Below, in pieces: positions 1 to 7,777 of a stretch of DNA of 39,353 nt (position 1 is its first letter; every line of letters begins with the position of its first letter). Made by a program: the position numbers and the translations under genes. The DNA lies in NCBI GenBank assembly GCA_028877265.1, contig JAPPGX010000127.1:1-39353 (forward strand), given 5' to 3'. The stretch comes from Acidobacteriota bacterium. Its GTDB lineage: Bacteria > Acidobacteriota > Vicinamibacteria > Marinacidobacterales > Marinacidobacteraceae. A model generated the notes under the pieces. The model worked only from the letters and a program-made list of their open reading frames with translations, did no database searches and was not told the DNA's origin.

Positions 1-1
1 G

Positions 2-877
2 CTCACCCGCCACGCACTCTCCAGGGAGTTCTGCCGGCGTGTCGGCTGGTACAAGGCCGACGGCGGCCTCAAGGACATGATGGCCCGCGTCGCCATGCTC
101 GCCATGCACCGGGACGGGCGGATCGAACTGCCGCCCCCGCAGGGACCCCCGAGCCGGCGCAAACCGATCGTCTTCGGACCCCTCACCGAACCGCCGCTGC
201 TGCCGCCCCCCGACACCCTCGACGCGGTCCGCCCGCTCTCCCTGCGGACCGTCGTCCGCGGCACCCGCGAGGGCAGGCTCTGGAACGAGTTCGTCGCCCG
301 CTACCACTACCTCGGCTACACCACCCTGGTCGGCGCACAGATGCGCTACGCCGTCCACGCCAGGGACAACCGGCCGCTCGCCATGCTCGGCTTCTCCACC
401 GCCGCCTGGACCCTCGCGCCCCGCGACCGCTTCATCGGATGGTCCCGCCAACTCCGCGAGAAGAACCTCCCCCTCGTCATCGACAACCCCCGCTTCCTCA
501 TCCTGCCCTGGGTCCACATCCCCAACCTCGGCTCCCACATCCTCGCCCTCGTCCGCCGCCAGCTGCCCCGCGACTGGACCGCCCGCGACCCCGATCCGGG
601 GATTCGCCGGACCCGACTCTCCCGCGACCCAGGAAAACGCGTTCGCCATCAAGCGTCCCGTGCCTCCGGTCCGGAGGGTCGCGCGTCGGAAGTAACCGTC
701 GTGACCGAAGACCACGACCCGTCCCGACTCCCACCGGCCGGCGGCGACGACCTCCGGCGTTCCCGCGCAGGCCCAAGACCCTCCACAGAATCCCGTCCGC
801 GCGGGGGGCCTCGGCGGGGGCCAGTGAACCGGATCGGTGTCCGTAAAGCCAATGGGGTCATCGGGTTACGGTTGTGA
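2..877 (+). pseudogene. DUF4338 (DruA-like) fragment, 5' cut by window edge, 3' end lost
   Basis: The frame is open from the left edge, so the true start lies outside the window. Residues encoded up to about position 590 look like the DUF4338 family: an N-terminal stretch with LSREFCRRVGW and LKDMMARVAML, a WNEFVARYHYLGY block, then a FIGWS segment and a core ending in NPRFLILPW and NLGSHILALVRRQLPRDW. Past about 590 the frame runs on to a stop at 875-877, but the composition becomes low-complexity Arg/Pro/Gly. The usual C-terminal part of the family is absent from all three plus frames. I read this as a truncated copy. DUF4338 proteins occur in the Druantia defence system, but many are carried by transposable elements. 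With no helicase partner visible, a mobile-element remnant is the safer reading. Confidence 0.6.
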
Positions 878-887
878 CGGTGGCGGA

Positions 888-908
888 CCCCCTTTCACAC
901 TTTCCCCC
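888..908. repeat. 21-nt homopyrimidine-rich mirror repeat, copy 1
   Basis: The + strand reads C5-T3-CACAC-T3-C5, a perfect mirror (not inverted) repeat. The same sequence lies on the opposite strand at 28128-28150, extended there to six G on each side. Upstream of both copies, read in the same direction, is a TGA-like triplet followed by a G-rich and then C-rich run. This suggests homologous ends of a dispersed element rather than chance. Mirror-symmetric purine/pyrimidine tracts can form triplex (H-)DNA. Confidence 0.7.
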
Positions 909-917
909 GAAATCGCG

Positions 918-950
918 GGCAGCGAACCCGAGGTTCGCTGCCATTTTGTT
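918..950 (+). terminator. Hairpin followed by T-rich tract
   Basis: Perfect 10-bp stem (arms 918-927 and 933-942) with a 5-nt loop. It is followed on the + strand by ATTTTGTTCTT. This fits a rho-independent terminator for transcription arriving from the left edge. On the minus strand the downstream bases are not U-rich, so it is a weaker terminator for the operon ending at 989. Confidence 0.5.
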
Positions 951-988
951 CTTCGCTCGTACCGATAGAACCACGGATGGGGGTGCGC

Positions 989-1915
989 CTACTTCCCGAG
1001 TCCGTCCCAGATCTCGTTCATGCCGAGTTGGTAGGCGAGCTGGCGCAGGGAGTCCGTTGTCTTCAGGTCGAGGAGGATTCCCCGGGTGCGGCGTTCCTCC
1101 TCGACGGCGGCGGCTTCCTGCCCCGGATAGTCGATCCGGGCCCGCCGCAGTTGGGCGAGCCGTTCCACCATCCGGTTGCGGAAGCCCGCCCAGGGAGCGA
1201 AGGCCCGGACCCGGAAGGCGAGGAACAACTGTCCGGTCCCGCCGTGCACGGGTTCGGGCCGGGGTTCGGCGGTGAATTCCGCCGGGAGCGCGGCGCCCCC
1301 GAGACTGACGAGGAATTCGAGCGCCAGCGCGAGGGCGAGCTCCCGCTCGGCCCCGCCCTCCTCAAAGTGCAGGTTCAGGACGAGCGGCGCCGCCGTCTCC
1401 GCGGTCGGCACCGCAATCCCGAGCGCGACCGGGTGGGTGGCGGCAGGAGAAGCGCCCGGTTCCGGGGGTCCCGGATCACCGGAGATCGCGATGCCCGACA
1501 TCTGGTGCGGAAGCGCCAGCGACGCGAAGTGCCCCGCCGAGCCGAGGCGATTGCCGCGGCGTACCGCCGTGCTCCCCACGCCGTGGCGGTTGGCTCCGCC
1601 GATGGCCTCCGTCATCGCCCGATGGGCGACGGCGGGTCCCGGTCCGTTGTCGCCGTCGAGGACTGCGGTTCCGCCCGAGGAGGCGACGAGCTTCATTTCC
1701 GGGGTGGTGTTCACATGCCGGGTGGAGAGCTTCTGCGCCAGGTCCGGCAGCCAGGCAACTCCGTCGGCGTCGTCCCCGGCGAGGTTGGCGGCCACCATCG
1801 CATCCGCGGTATGCGACGCGAGTTCGGGCGCCAGACGCACCCGTTTCAGGGTCTCCCGGACGAAGAAATGGAGCGCCCCGTGCCGGACGCGCAGGGGGGC
1901 GCCTTCCCCGCTCAT
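989..1915 (-). CDS. Divergent malate/L-lactate dehydrogenase (Ldh2) family protein
   Basis: 308 aa resembling the NAD(P)-dependent Ldh_2 oxidoreductases (malate, ureidoglycolate, YiaK-type). Visible features are the N-terminal helical part, the GPGPAVAHRAM segment, GVGSTAVRRGN, and a C-terminal block (PGQEAAAVEEERRTRG, then GILLDLKTTDSLRQLA) where the family has its proton/substrate lid. The protein appears degenerate. The catalytic His of the family SHGV motif is Asp51 (ADGV). The His of the N-H-[FW] motif is Arg123 (GNRLG). The Lys/Gly-rich motif before the last third is not evident. The ATG at 1915 overlaps the symporter stop by 4 nt (ATGA), so translation is probably coupled. Family membership is fairly sure. 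Enzymatic activity is doubtful, and a non-catalytic or altered role is possible. Confidence 0.75.
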   Translation of the reverse strand: MSGEGAPLRVRHGALHFFVRETLKRVRLAPELASHTADAMVAANLAGDDADGVAWLPDLAQKLSTRHVNTTPEMKLVASSGGTAVLDGDNGPGPAVAHRAMTEAIGGANRHGVGSTAVRRGNRLGSAGHFASLALPHQMSGIAISGDPGPPEPGASPAATHPVALGIAVPTAETAAPLVLNLHFEEGGAERELALALALEFLVSLGGAALPAEFTAEPRPEPVHGGTGQLFLAFRVRAFAPWAGFRNRMVERLAQLRRARIDYPGQEAAAVEEERRTRGILLDLKTTDSLRQLAYQLGMNEIWDGLGK

Positions 1916-3213
1916 GAGAAGAACTCCCGCAGCGTCCCGCTCCAGCCCCAGAACAGCACCACCACGATCGCCGCGGGGATGACCCAGCGGATCCAGAAGA
2001 GCCAGAGTCCGCCGAGCGGCTTCGCCGAGCCCCGGCTCGCCTCGGCGAGCGCCCGGCCCCGCGAGACGAAGAACCCGAGACCGATCAGGGTGAGCGCCGA
2101 GCCGATGGGCTGCATGGTCGAGCCCCAGATCAGGTCGCTCCAGCCGAGGTAGTCGGAACTGACCATCGACGGGAGCGCCAGCGGGATCTGCAGGGCGACC
2201 GCCGCCCCGACCACCGTCCGCCGGCTCCAACCGGTCCAGGGGACCGCCGAGTTGACGATGACCTCGAGCGCGGCGAGGGCCGACAGGAAGGCGGCCAGGA
2301 AGAGCGCGAGGAAGAAGACCGGCCCGAAGAACTCGCCGCCGGGCATGGCGGCGAAGACGCGGGGCAGGGTGAAGAAGACGAGCGGCGGACCCGAGGCCGG
2401 CTCCACCCCGAGGGCGAAGGCCGCCGGCAGCACCGCGAGCCCGCCCAGGATGGCCGCGCCCGAGTCGCCGAAGATCGTCGTGCCCGACAACCGGCGCAGG
2501 TTGGCGTTCGAGGGCAGGTAGCTGCCGTAGGCGAGGAAGAAGGTGCCGCCGAGCGAGAGGCTGAAGAACGCCTGCCCGAGTGCGGCCAGGAACGTCTCGG
2601 CGCTCACGCTTCCGAGATCGGGCCAGAGGAGGTAGCGGATGCCCTCGGAGGCGCCCGGCAGCGTGACCGACCGGACGGCGACGACGACGAGGCCGATCGC
2701 GACCAGCGGCATGGCGATTCGTGACAGGCGCTCGACGCCCCGCTGCACGCCGAACGCAGCGACCAGGCCCATCGCCCCGAAGACGAGCACGGTGAGGCTG
2801 AGATTCAGCCCCGTCATGCCGCCGAAGTTCCGGGCGTAGAAGGCTTCGGGCTCCACCACCACGCCGCCGAGCGCGGCGTAGAAGAGGACCTGGGCCACCA
2901 CCACCGTGTAGTAGGAGCAGGCCATGAACACGGTCAGGAAGAGCAGGCCGCCGATGAAGCGCCCGCCGGGCATCCCGATGCGGGTGAAGGCGCCGCCGGG
3001 GCCCGCGCGGGTCAGCCGGCCGAGGCTCCACTCGGCGATGAGCGCCGGAGCCCCGAGCAGCAGCACGAAGGCAACGTAGATGGCGACGAACGCCCCGCCC
3101 CCGTATTGCCCCGCCATGTAGGGGAACCGCCAGACGTTCGCGAGACCCACGGCGACGCCGATGAGCGTCATCGCGGTCCCGAAGCGGGTCCCGAAGCGTT
3201 CGCCGACGCTCAT
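1912..3213 (-). CDS. Sodium:neurotransmitter symporter family (LeuT fold) transporter
   Basis: 433 aa integral membrane protein. The N-terminus holds the SNF-family hallmark: GVAVGLANVWRFPYMAGQ followed by GGGAF, which forms TM1 with the Na+ and substrate-binding unwound region. An AEWSLG segment follows. About 11 hydrophobic segments can be counted, ending with a WVIPAAIVVVLFWGW helix; 11-TM forms are common among bacterial members. The family imports amino acids or amines with Na+. The specific substrate cannot be read from sequence. It starts 10 nt after the SDR stop and overlaps the downstream Ldh2-like gene by 4 nt. Co-expression with an SDR and a dehydrogenase-like protein suggests uptake of a small organic or amino acid that these proteins handle. 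Confidence 0.9.
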   Translation of the reverse strand: MSVGERFGTRFGTAMTLIGVAVGLANVWRFPYMAGQYGGGAFVAIYVAFVLLLGAPALIAEWSLGRLTRAGPGGAFTRIGMPGGRFIGGLLFLTVFMACSYYTVVVAQVLFYAALGGVVVEPEAFYARNFGGMTGLNLSLTVLVFGAMGLVAAFGVQRGVERLSRIAMPLVAIGLVVVAVRSVTLPGASEGIRYLLWPDLGSVSAETFLAALGQAFFSLSLGGTFFLAYGSYLPSNANLRRLSGTTIFGDSGAAILGGLAVLPAAFALGVEPASGPPLVFFTLPRVFAAMPGGEFFGPVFFLALFLAAFLSALAALEVIVNSAVPWTGWSRRTVVGAAVALQIPLALPSMVSSDYLGWSDLIWGSTMQPIGSALTLIGLGFFVSRGRALAEASRGSAKPLGGLWLFWIRWVIPAAIVVVLFWGWSGTLREFFS

Positions 3214-3223
3214 CTGTTTGCGA

Positions 3224-3946
3224 CTACGACAGGCAGTCGCGGGCGTTCAGGGCCTGCCCGGTCATGCCGGCCGATTCGGGAGACGCGAGGTGAACGAACA
3301 CCTCCGCGATCTCCTCGGGCGCAGGAAGTGTCAGCGGATCTTCCGCGGGGTAGGCGGCCGCACGCATCGGGGTGCGGGTCGCCCCCGGGTTCACGCTGTT
3401 CACCCGTACTCCGGTGCCCTGCAGTTCGGCGGCGAGAGTCTGGGTGAACCCCTCGAGGCCGAACTTCGACACCGCGTACGGCCCCCAGTTCGGCTTGCCG
3501 ATCCGGCCGACCGTCGAGCTGACGTTGATGATCGAGGCGGACTCGCGCTCGAGGAAAGCGGGAAGGAGCGGCTTCGTCACGTAGAGGAGGCTCGCGGTAT
3601 TGATCCGCAGGGTTTCCTCCCAGACCTTGGGGTCCTGCTCGATGATGGGCGCCCGCACTCCCAGGATGGAAGCGTTGTTCACCAGCACCGAAAGGTCGGG
3701 GAAGCGGGCGAGCGCGGCGCGCGTCATGGCTTCCGCGGAGTCCGGGTCGCCCACGTCCGAGGCGGCGTAGCCGGTCCGCCCCGGGTGGGCGGCTTCGAGT
3801 TCGCCGGCGGTCTCCCGGAGGCGGTCCTCGCCGCGGGCGGTCAGGAACACCCGGGCTCCCTCGCGGAGGAAAACGCGCGCGAGGCCGCGGCCGATCCCCG
3901 AAGAGGCCCCGGTGATCAGCGCGGCGATGCCGTCCAGCCGTTTCAC
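3224..3946 (-). CDS. Short-chain dehydrogenase/reductase
   Basis: 240 aa classical SDR with a Rossmann fold. TGASSGIG binds the nucleotide (residues about 13-20). NNAS replaces the usual NNAG. The catalytic set is Ser in INVSSTVG and Tyr/Lys in YAVSK, with NPG after it. Length and motifs fit a cytosolic NAD(P)(H)-dependent oxidoreductase on an unknown alcohol or ketone. The start is GTG at 3946, which overlaps the ccmD-like stop (GTGA, 4 nt); this fixes the start better than any upstream candidate. It is the third gene of a five-gene overlapping minus-strand operon. Its function appears unrelated to cytochrome maturation, so this is probably an opportunistic operon fusion. Confidence 0.9.
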   Translation of the reverse strand: MKRLDGIAALITGASSGIGRGLARVFLREGARVFLTARGEDRLRETAGELEAAHPGRTGYAASDVGDPDSAEAMTRAALARFPDLSVLVNNASILGVRAPIIEQDPKVWEETLRINTASLLYVTKPLLPAFLERESASIINVSSTVGRIGKPNWGPYAVSKFGLEGFTQTLAAELQGTGVRVNSVNPGATRTPMRAAAYPAEDPLTLPAPEEIAEVFVHLASPESAGMTGQALNARDCLS

Positions 3947-4086
3947 GAGCCTTCCCTTCGCGCCCCACCCTGCGCCAGCCGGGCGCGTTCGCGCCGGAGC
4001 CGGCGTTCGAGCAGCCCGAGCCGGACGATGTACGCCCCGAGCAAGAGGAAGAAGGCCGTGTAGGCGGCGGAGAGCCAGTCGTTCAT
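3943..4086 (-). CDS. ccmD: CcmD-like small membrane protein
   Basis: 47 aa with one N-terminal membrane helix (LSAAYTAFFLLLGAYIVRLG) followed by a highly basic tail rich in Arg. This matches the size and design of CcmD, the small protein that helps release holo-CcmE from the CcmABC complex. The ATG at 4086 overlaps the ccmC stop (ATGA), and the stop overlaps the next gene's GTG. CcmD sequences are poorly conserved, so the assignment rests on position after ccmC, topology and charge. No ccmA, ccmB, ccmE or ccmF is seen in the window. Confidence 0.7.
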   Translation of the reverse strand: MNDWLSAAYTAFFLLLGAYIVRLGLLERRLRRERARLAQGGARREGS

Positions 4087-4817
4087 GGGGCCTCCGCGAG
4101 CTGCTGCTGGCGCAGTGCCTCGACCGCCCGCGCCTCCCGTTCGAGTTCCGTCCGCCAACTGAAGAGCCAGATGAAGAGGAAGGTGAAGGTGGCGAGGCAG
4201 ATCAGGAGCGCGATCCACATGTCGGGGTGCAGGCCCGAGTCCGGCCCGCCCATGATCACCGGCGCCGGATGCTGGGTCCGCCACCAGCGGATCGAGAAGT
4301 AGACGATGGGGACGTCGGCGCCTCCCAGGATTCCGAGGACCGCCGCGAGGTTGGCCCGCCGCGTGGGGTCGTCGACGTAGCCGCGCAGCAGGAGGTAGCC
4401 CAGGTAGATCAGCCAGAGGACGAACGCGGTGGTCAAGCGGGCGTCCCACGTCCACCAGATTCCCCACGCCGGCTTGGCCCAGATGACCCCCATCGCGAGG
4501 CCGGCGGTCGTGAAGAGCGTCCCGATCTCCGCAGCGGCGAGCGCCGCGACGTCATAGCGCGGATTCCGGGTGCGGAGCCAGGCGATGCTCGCGCCGGCCA
4601 CCAGCAGGAAGGCGGCGAAGGCGAGCCACCAGGAGGCGATGTGGAAGTAAAAGATCCGCTGCAGGTCGCCCATCGTGAGTTCGGTGGGCGCGTAGAAGAA
4701 GACCGCCCAAGCGGACACCACCAGGCCGAGGGCGGCGGGGATCGCCCACCTGCCCCCACGCTGCGGCGCGCCGTCGTTCCCGACTCCCGGGCGGTTGCCG
4801 GGTGTTTCGCTGCTCAT
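4083..4817 (-). CDS. ccmC: Heme exporter / cytochrome c biogenesis protein CcmC
   Basis: 244 aa polytopic membrane protein with about six TM segments. It carries the tryptophan-rich WWD signature (WGIWWTWDARLT, residues about 118-129) that presents heme on the periplasmic face. Flanking conserved His residues appear in FYFHIASWW (His59) and in WWRTQHPAP. CcmC delivers heme to CcmE during c-type cytochrome maturation (System I). The N-terminal ~20 residues are polar and extend slightly beyond typical CcmC. This is the first gene of the minus-strand operon. It diverges from the dienelactone hydrolase gene across a 46-nt gap that holds a shared TATA-like element. Confidence 0.9.
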   Translation of the reverse strand: MSSETPGNRPGVGNDGAPQRGGRWAIPAALGLVVSAWAVFFYAPTELTMGDLQRIFYFHIASWWLAFAAFLLVAGASIAWLRTRNPRYDVAALAAAEIGTLFTTAGLAMGVIWAKPAWGIWWTWDARLTTAFVLWLIYLGYLLLRGYVDDPTRRANLAAVLGILGGADVPIVYFSIRWWRTQHPAPVIMGGPDSGLHPDMWIALLICLATFTFLFIWLFSWRTELEREARAVEALRQQQLAEAP

Positions 4818-4851
4818 TCTTTCGGTTGGAATCGGCTCGACTGGGCAGGAC

Positions 4852-4857
4852 TATACT
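4852..4857 (+). promoter_or_regulatory. TATACT -10 element just upstream of the hydrolase start, in a divergent promoter gap
   Basis: TATACT ends 6 nt before the ATG at 4864 and there is no Shine-Dalgarno, so initiation would give a leaderless mRNA. The minus strand of the same bases reads TATAGT, 34 nt upstream of the ccmC ATG (4817). It may serve the divergent operon too. No good -35 at 17 nt is visible; TTGGAA at 4826-4831 is 20 nt away. Confidence 0.5.
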
Positions 4858-4863
4858 CGGCAA

Positions 4864-5703
4864 ATGCGTCCGTTTCCGTTCATTCCGCGCTCTGCTCCGC
4901 TGCTTCTGGCCGCCGTTTTCCTGACCGCCGGGTCGGCAACCGCCCAGCAGCTCCCCGGCTCCGCCGACACCGCCCGCGACCGGCTGAACACCTCCCCGCG
5001 GCACGGGGAGTGGGTCTCGGTGCCGGCGCCGGACGGCGACGCCGTCGAGTCCTGGATCGTCTATCCGGAGCGGTCGGATACCGCGCCGGTGGTCGTGGTC
5101 ATTCACGAGATCTTCGGTCTCACCGACTGGATTCGGGCGGTGGCGGATGAGATGGCGGCCCAGGGCTTCATCGCGGTCGCTCCCGACCTGCTGACCGGCA
5201 AGGGGCCGGACGGAGGGCGGACCGATTCGGTGGATGGCGACGGGGCGCGGGCGCTGATCCGGGCGCTCGACCGCGATGAGGTGCACACCCGGCTGAAGGC
5301 GGTGGCGGACTGGGCCACCGCGCTTCCCGCCGCCCGCGATTCCTACGGGGTGGTCGGCTTCTGCTGGGGCGGACGCACGAGCTTCACCTTCGCCACCCAC
5401 GATCCGGGGCTCGGCGCAGCGGTCGTCTACTACGGGACCTCACCGGACAGCGAGGCGCTCGCCGCCGTCGAGGCCCCCGTGCTCGGCCTCTACGGCGAGG
5501 ACGACGCGCGGGTGAACGAGACGATTCCGCCGGCGCAGAACCGGATGGAGGAACTCGGCAAGTCCTTCCAGGTGGAGATCTTCGACGGCGCGGGGCACGG
5601 GTTCCTGCGCGCCCAGGACGGCCGGGAGGGACGGAATCTGACGGCGTCCTCGCAGGCCTGGCCGATGACCGTCCGCTTCTTCCGGGAACATCTCGGTTCC
5701 TGA
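4864..5703 (+). CDS. Exported dienelactone hydrolase family protein
   Basis: 279 aa. Residues 1-28 form a Sec signal peptide ending near SATAQQ, so the enzyme is periplasmic or secreted. The alpha/beta-hydrolase core has the dienelactone-hydrolase features: HEIFG (conserved Glu82), the nucleophile elbow GFCWGG with Cys167, Asp214 in YGEDD, and His245 in GAGHGF. This is a Cys-Asp-His triad. Family members hydrolyse enol lactones and other esters; the substrate here is unknown. The start at 4864 is chosen because the signal peptide begins there and a -10 element sits 6 nt upstream. The next gene starts 29 nt after the stop with its own strong SD. Confidence 0.85.
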   Translation: MRPFPFIPRSAPLLLAAVFLTAGSATAQQLPGSADTARDRLNTSPRHGEWVSVPAPDGDAVESWIVYPERSDTAPVVVVIHEIFGLTDWIRAVADEMAAQGFIAVAPDLLTGKGPDGGRTDSVDGDGARALIRALDRDEVHTRLKAVADWATALPAARDSYGVVGFCWGGRTSFTFATHDPGLGAAVVYYGTSPDSEALAAVEAPVLGLYGEDDARVNETIPPAQNRMEELGKSFQVEIFDGAGHGFLRAQDGREGRNLTASSQAWPMTVRFFREHLGS

Positions 5704-5732
5704 ACTCCGGAACGGGTACCCCAGGAGGTTTC

Positions 5733-6224
5733 ATGTTCTTGACGCGTCTGTCGCTGCTCGCCGCCATGCTCGCCGGCGCCGCTGCGCCCGCCTTCGCTCA
5801 GGCCGACGATGTTTTCCACTTCGTCTTCGTCGGCCAAAGGGACTACACCACCGTCGGGCACGGAGATCACTCGTTCACCGCCGGGGGCCTCCACGGAGTC
5901 CTGACCATTCCCTACGCGGGTCCGGAGAGTCCGTTCACCGAGGAAAGCCTGCTCCACGGGACGTGCGCCAGCGCCATCAAGGTCGAGGGTTCGGCGATCG
6001 CGATCGACTCGCATTGCACGCTCCACGATCCCGACGAGGACGAGGTGTATCTGGAGGCCCATCGGGAGTTGGGCGACGCCCAGGTCGGGGGCGGTGGACA
6101 AGGCGCGTTCGTGTTCACCGGAGGCACGGGGAAGTTCGCCGGAATCACCGGGATCGAATGCCCGTACGAGGTCCACTACCTGGACGACAACGACACGGTG
6201 GTCACCGGCCAGTGCCGGCCCTGA
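5733..6224 (+). CDS. Small secreted protein with GGTGKFAGITG barrel-type motif, unknown function
   Basis: 163 aa. Residues 1-22 are a signal peptide (cleavage near AFAQA). The mature part is rich in beta-prone, acidic sequence and has four Cys (around CASAIK, SHCTLH, ECPYE and the final QCRP) that could pair in the periplasm. The GGTGKFAGITG segment resembles the GGTGxxxGxxG turn of allene-oxide-cyclase/dirigent-like beta barrels. That similarity is suggestive only. The start is supported by an AGGAGG Shine-Dalgarno 6-7 nt upstream, in contrast to its upstream neighbour. It is probably co-transcribed with the dienelactone hydrolase gene. Confidence 0.7.
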   Translation: MFLTRLSLLAAMLAGAAAPAFAQADDVFHFVFVGQRDYTTVGHGDHSFTAGGLHGVLTIPYAGPESPFTEESLLHGTCASAIKVEGSAIAIDSHCTLHDPDEDEVYLEAHRELGDAQVGGGGQGAFVFTGGTGKFAGITGIECPYEVHYLDDNDTVVTGQCRP

Positions 6225-6230
6225 ACGCGC

Positions 6231-6280
6231 GGAGCGCCGGCCTCCGGCCGGCATCGCCGACCGCAGGGCGGCGGCGGCGC
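6231..6280. repeat. Two-hairpin REP-like element, copy 1, between convergent genes
   Basis: Hairpin 1 has arms 6236-6242 and 6246-6252 (7 bp, perfect, loop TCC). Hairpin 2 has arms 6256-6262 and 6266-6272 (one mismatch, loop GCA). The element starts GGAGCGCCGG and ends GGCGC. It is related to 25327-25378 read on the minus strand, with base changes on both sides of the first stem that keep pairing. It lies between the convergent genes ending at 6224 and 6289 and likely acts as a bidirectional terminator or mRNA end. Confidence 0.6.
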
Positions 6281-6288
6281 CTACGAGC

Positions 6289-7710
6289 TCAGCGGACCAG
6301 CGTGAACGCCTTCCGCGTCTCGTAGACCTGCTCGCCGTAGAGGACGCGGATTCCGAGTTCGTAGCGGCCGGGTGCGAAGTCGCCCAATTCGATCTCCGCA
6401 TTCGCAGCGGCTTGGCGGGTACTGGTGGGAAGCGCCTCCGGACGGACGAAACCGGTGTCCCGTCCCTCCCGGCTCAGGGTGTACTCGGCCACGATCTCCG
6501 GTAGCTCCCCGTCGTCCACGCGTTCCCCCGGGTAGAAGAAATAGAACGCGCCGAGCGTCTCGTTCTGCCGGAACACCGCCGTCGACCGGGGCTCGAAGTG
6601 GGTGCGCCCGAATTGAAACGCTCGTCCGGGAACGCGGCCGCTGTATTCCTGCATGGTGGTGTCGCCGTAGAGGACCACCGAGGAGAACCCGGGCTCGGCC
6701 TCGGGAAAGGCCGGCGTCTCGATCTCCAGCCGGGCGGTGCCGAAGGCGTCCGACTGCTCGTCCACGACCCCGAGCAGCAGTCGGTGCCGGCCCGGAGGCA
6801 GCACCAGCGAGGCCTCGAAACGGACGGGGCCTTCCGCGGACCGGATCTCGGTGTGCGCCGTCTCGAGCCGGTAGGTTGCGGCTCCCGGGCCTTCCGCCTC
6901 GGCGGATGCGGTCTTGGCGAACAGGGAAGCCGCCAACTGGCCATCCGTTCCTGGGGCGAGCGCATCCGCGGGAGTCTCGAAAAGCAGCGCCACGTAGGTC
7001 GCGCGGTCGTCCACCCGGAAGTAGGCCGGGGTGACCCGGAAGGAAAACCCGTCCCCGGGCGGACCGTCGCCGCTCAGGCCGGCGAGCACGCGCCGGGCTC
7101 GTTCCGATCCTCCCGCCGGGAGGTTCGGGATCACGAGCCGCCCCTCCTCGTCGCGTTCGAAGCCGATCTCCGGCCGGGCGATGAGACGCCGCCTCATCGC
7201 TTCCAGGCTCCCGTCAACGGCGGCGCGGTTCTCGAGGAAGAGCAGGCCCTCCTCGTCCCGGTAGTAGAGCGCCTCCAGCGTGTCCGCAAGGCCGTTCTCC
7301 GGGTCGGGAGGGAAGGCCCAGAGGAGGCCTTCCGGAGTCTCTTCGGTGGCGGGCTGGGGGAGCGCCTGCACCGGCATGCCGAGCAGCACGAAGACGCGCG
7401 ACCGGTCATCCCCGCCGTAACCGCCGTCCTCGGAGAAGTTCGAATCGGCGAGCCGGACCCGCGCCAGATAGAGGTCGAGGGTCTCGTTCTGGGGAGTGGA
7501 CGGGTCCGGGTCCCGGCGCATCCAGAACAGACGCCGGAAGGCCTCCCGGTCGCCGTGCGTGAACGCCTCGATGGCGGCACCGCGCTCTTCCTGGGTCATC
7601 AGGAAAGACTCCAGCCAGCCCAGTTCAGTGTCCGTGGGCCGGTCGCGTCCCTGGGCGGGAACAGCCGCCGGGACCGTCAACAGCAGGGCGGCAAGCAAGA
7701 CAATCGGCAC
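6289..7710 (-). CDS. GWxTD domain-containing secreted protein
   Basis: 473 aa with an N-terminal signal peptide (about 1-19, ending VPAQG). Residues about 50-115 form the GWxTD-type domain typical of Acidobacteriota and relatives. It has LFWMRRDPDPSTPQNE, RVRLADSNF, and GGYGGDDRSRVFVLLGMP, where Trp and Thr-Asp-Arg of the canonical GW-x-TDRG are changed to GYGGDDRS. The rest is beta-rich with an acidic bias and no catalytic motif that I recognise. The biochemical role of the family is unknown. The start is GTG at 7710, with TAGGTT ending 6 nt upstream and no SD. It is convergent with the small secreted-protein gene and divergent from the toxin-antitoxin module. Confidence 0.8.
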   Translation of the reverse strand: MPIVLLAALLLTVPAAVPAQGRDRPTDTELGWLESFLMTQEERGAAIEAFTHGDREAFRRLFWMRRDPDPSTPQNETLDLYLARVRLADSNFSEDGGYGGDDRSRVFVLLGMPVQALPQPATEETPEGLLWAFPPDPENGLADTLEALYYRDEEGLLFLENRAAVDGSLEAMRRRLIARPEIGFERDEEGRLVIPNLPAGGSERARRVLAGLSGDGPPGDGFSFRVTPAYFRVDDRATYVALLFETPADALAPGTDGQLAASLFAKTASAEAEGPGAATYRLETAHTEIRSAEGPVRFEASLVLPPGRHRLLLGVVDEQSDAFGTARLEIETPAFPEAEPGFSSVVLYGDTTMQEYSGRVPGRAFQFGRTHFEPRSTAVFRQNETLGAFYFFYPGERVDDGELPEIVAEYTLSREGRDTGFVRPEALPTSTRQAAANAEIELGDFAPGRYELGIRVLYGEQVYETRKAFTLVR

Positions 7711-7716
7711 GACGGA

Positions 7717-7722
7717 AACCTA
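7717..7722 (-). promoter_or_regulatory. TAGGTT -10-like element for the GWxTD gene
   Basis: Read on the minus strand, TAGGTT ends 6 nt before the GTG start at 7710. No Shine-Dalgarno lies between, so a leaderless transcript is predicted. No convincing -35 is seen. Confidence 0.4.
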
Positions 7723-7777
7723 GCGCGGGGAAGGGGTGAGGCCTGGCTCTGGAAAAGCGGGCGCGGCGCACTGTGAT

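Larger units (their letters stand above)
590..988. other. Stretch without an intact gene between DUF4338 homology and the Ldh2 operon
   Basis: About 400 nt with no recognisable coding sequence. The frame continuing from the DUF4338 fragment gives only low-complexity Arg/Pro-rich sequence. The stretch contains the mirror repeat at 888-908 and the hairpin at 918-942. It may be the decayed right end of a mobile element. Confidence 0.5.

Noticed and set aside
2..988. A Druantia anti-phage system
   Set aside because: Only a truncated DruA-like/DUF4338 fragment is present, with no DruE helicase or other partners. The family is common in mobile elements.
989..3031. Apparent 680-codon minus-strand protein joining the Ldh2-like region to upstream sequence
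   Set aside because: Only the part from 1915 resembles a protein family; upstream of that the frame overlaps the symporter, whose own frame is clearly coding. The true start is the ATGA overlap.
3224..3946. SDR as an enzyme of cytochrome or heme metabolism because it follows ccmCD
   Set aside because: Classical SDR motifs only; no heme-linked SDR signature. Overlap alone does not prove a pathway link.
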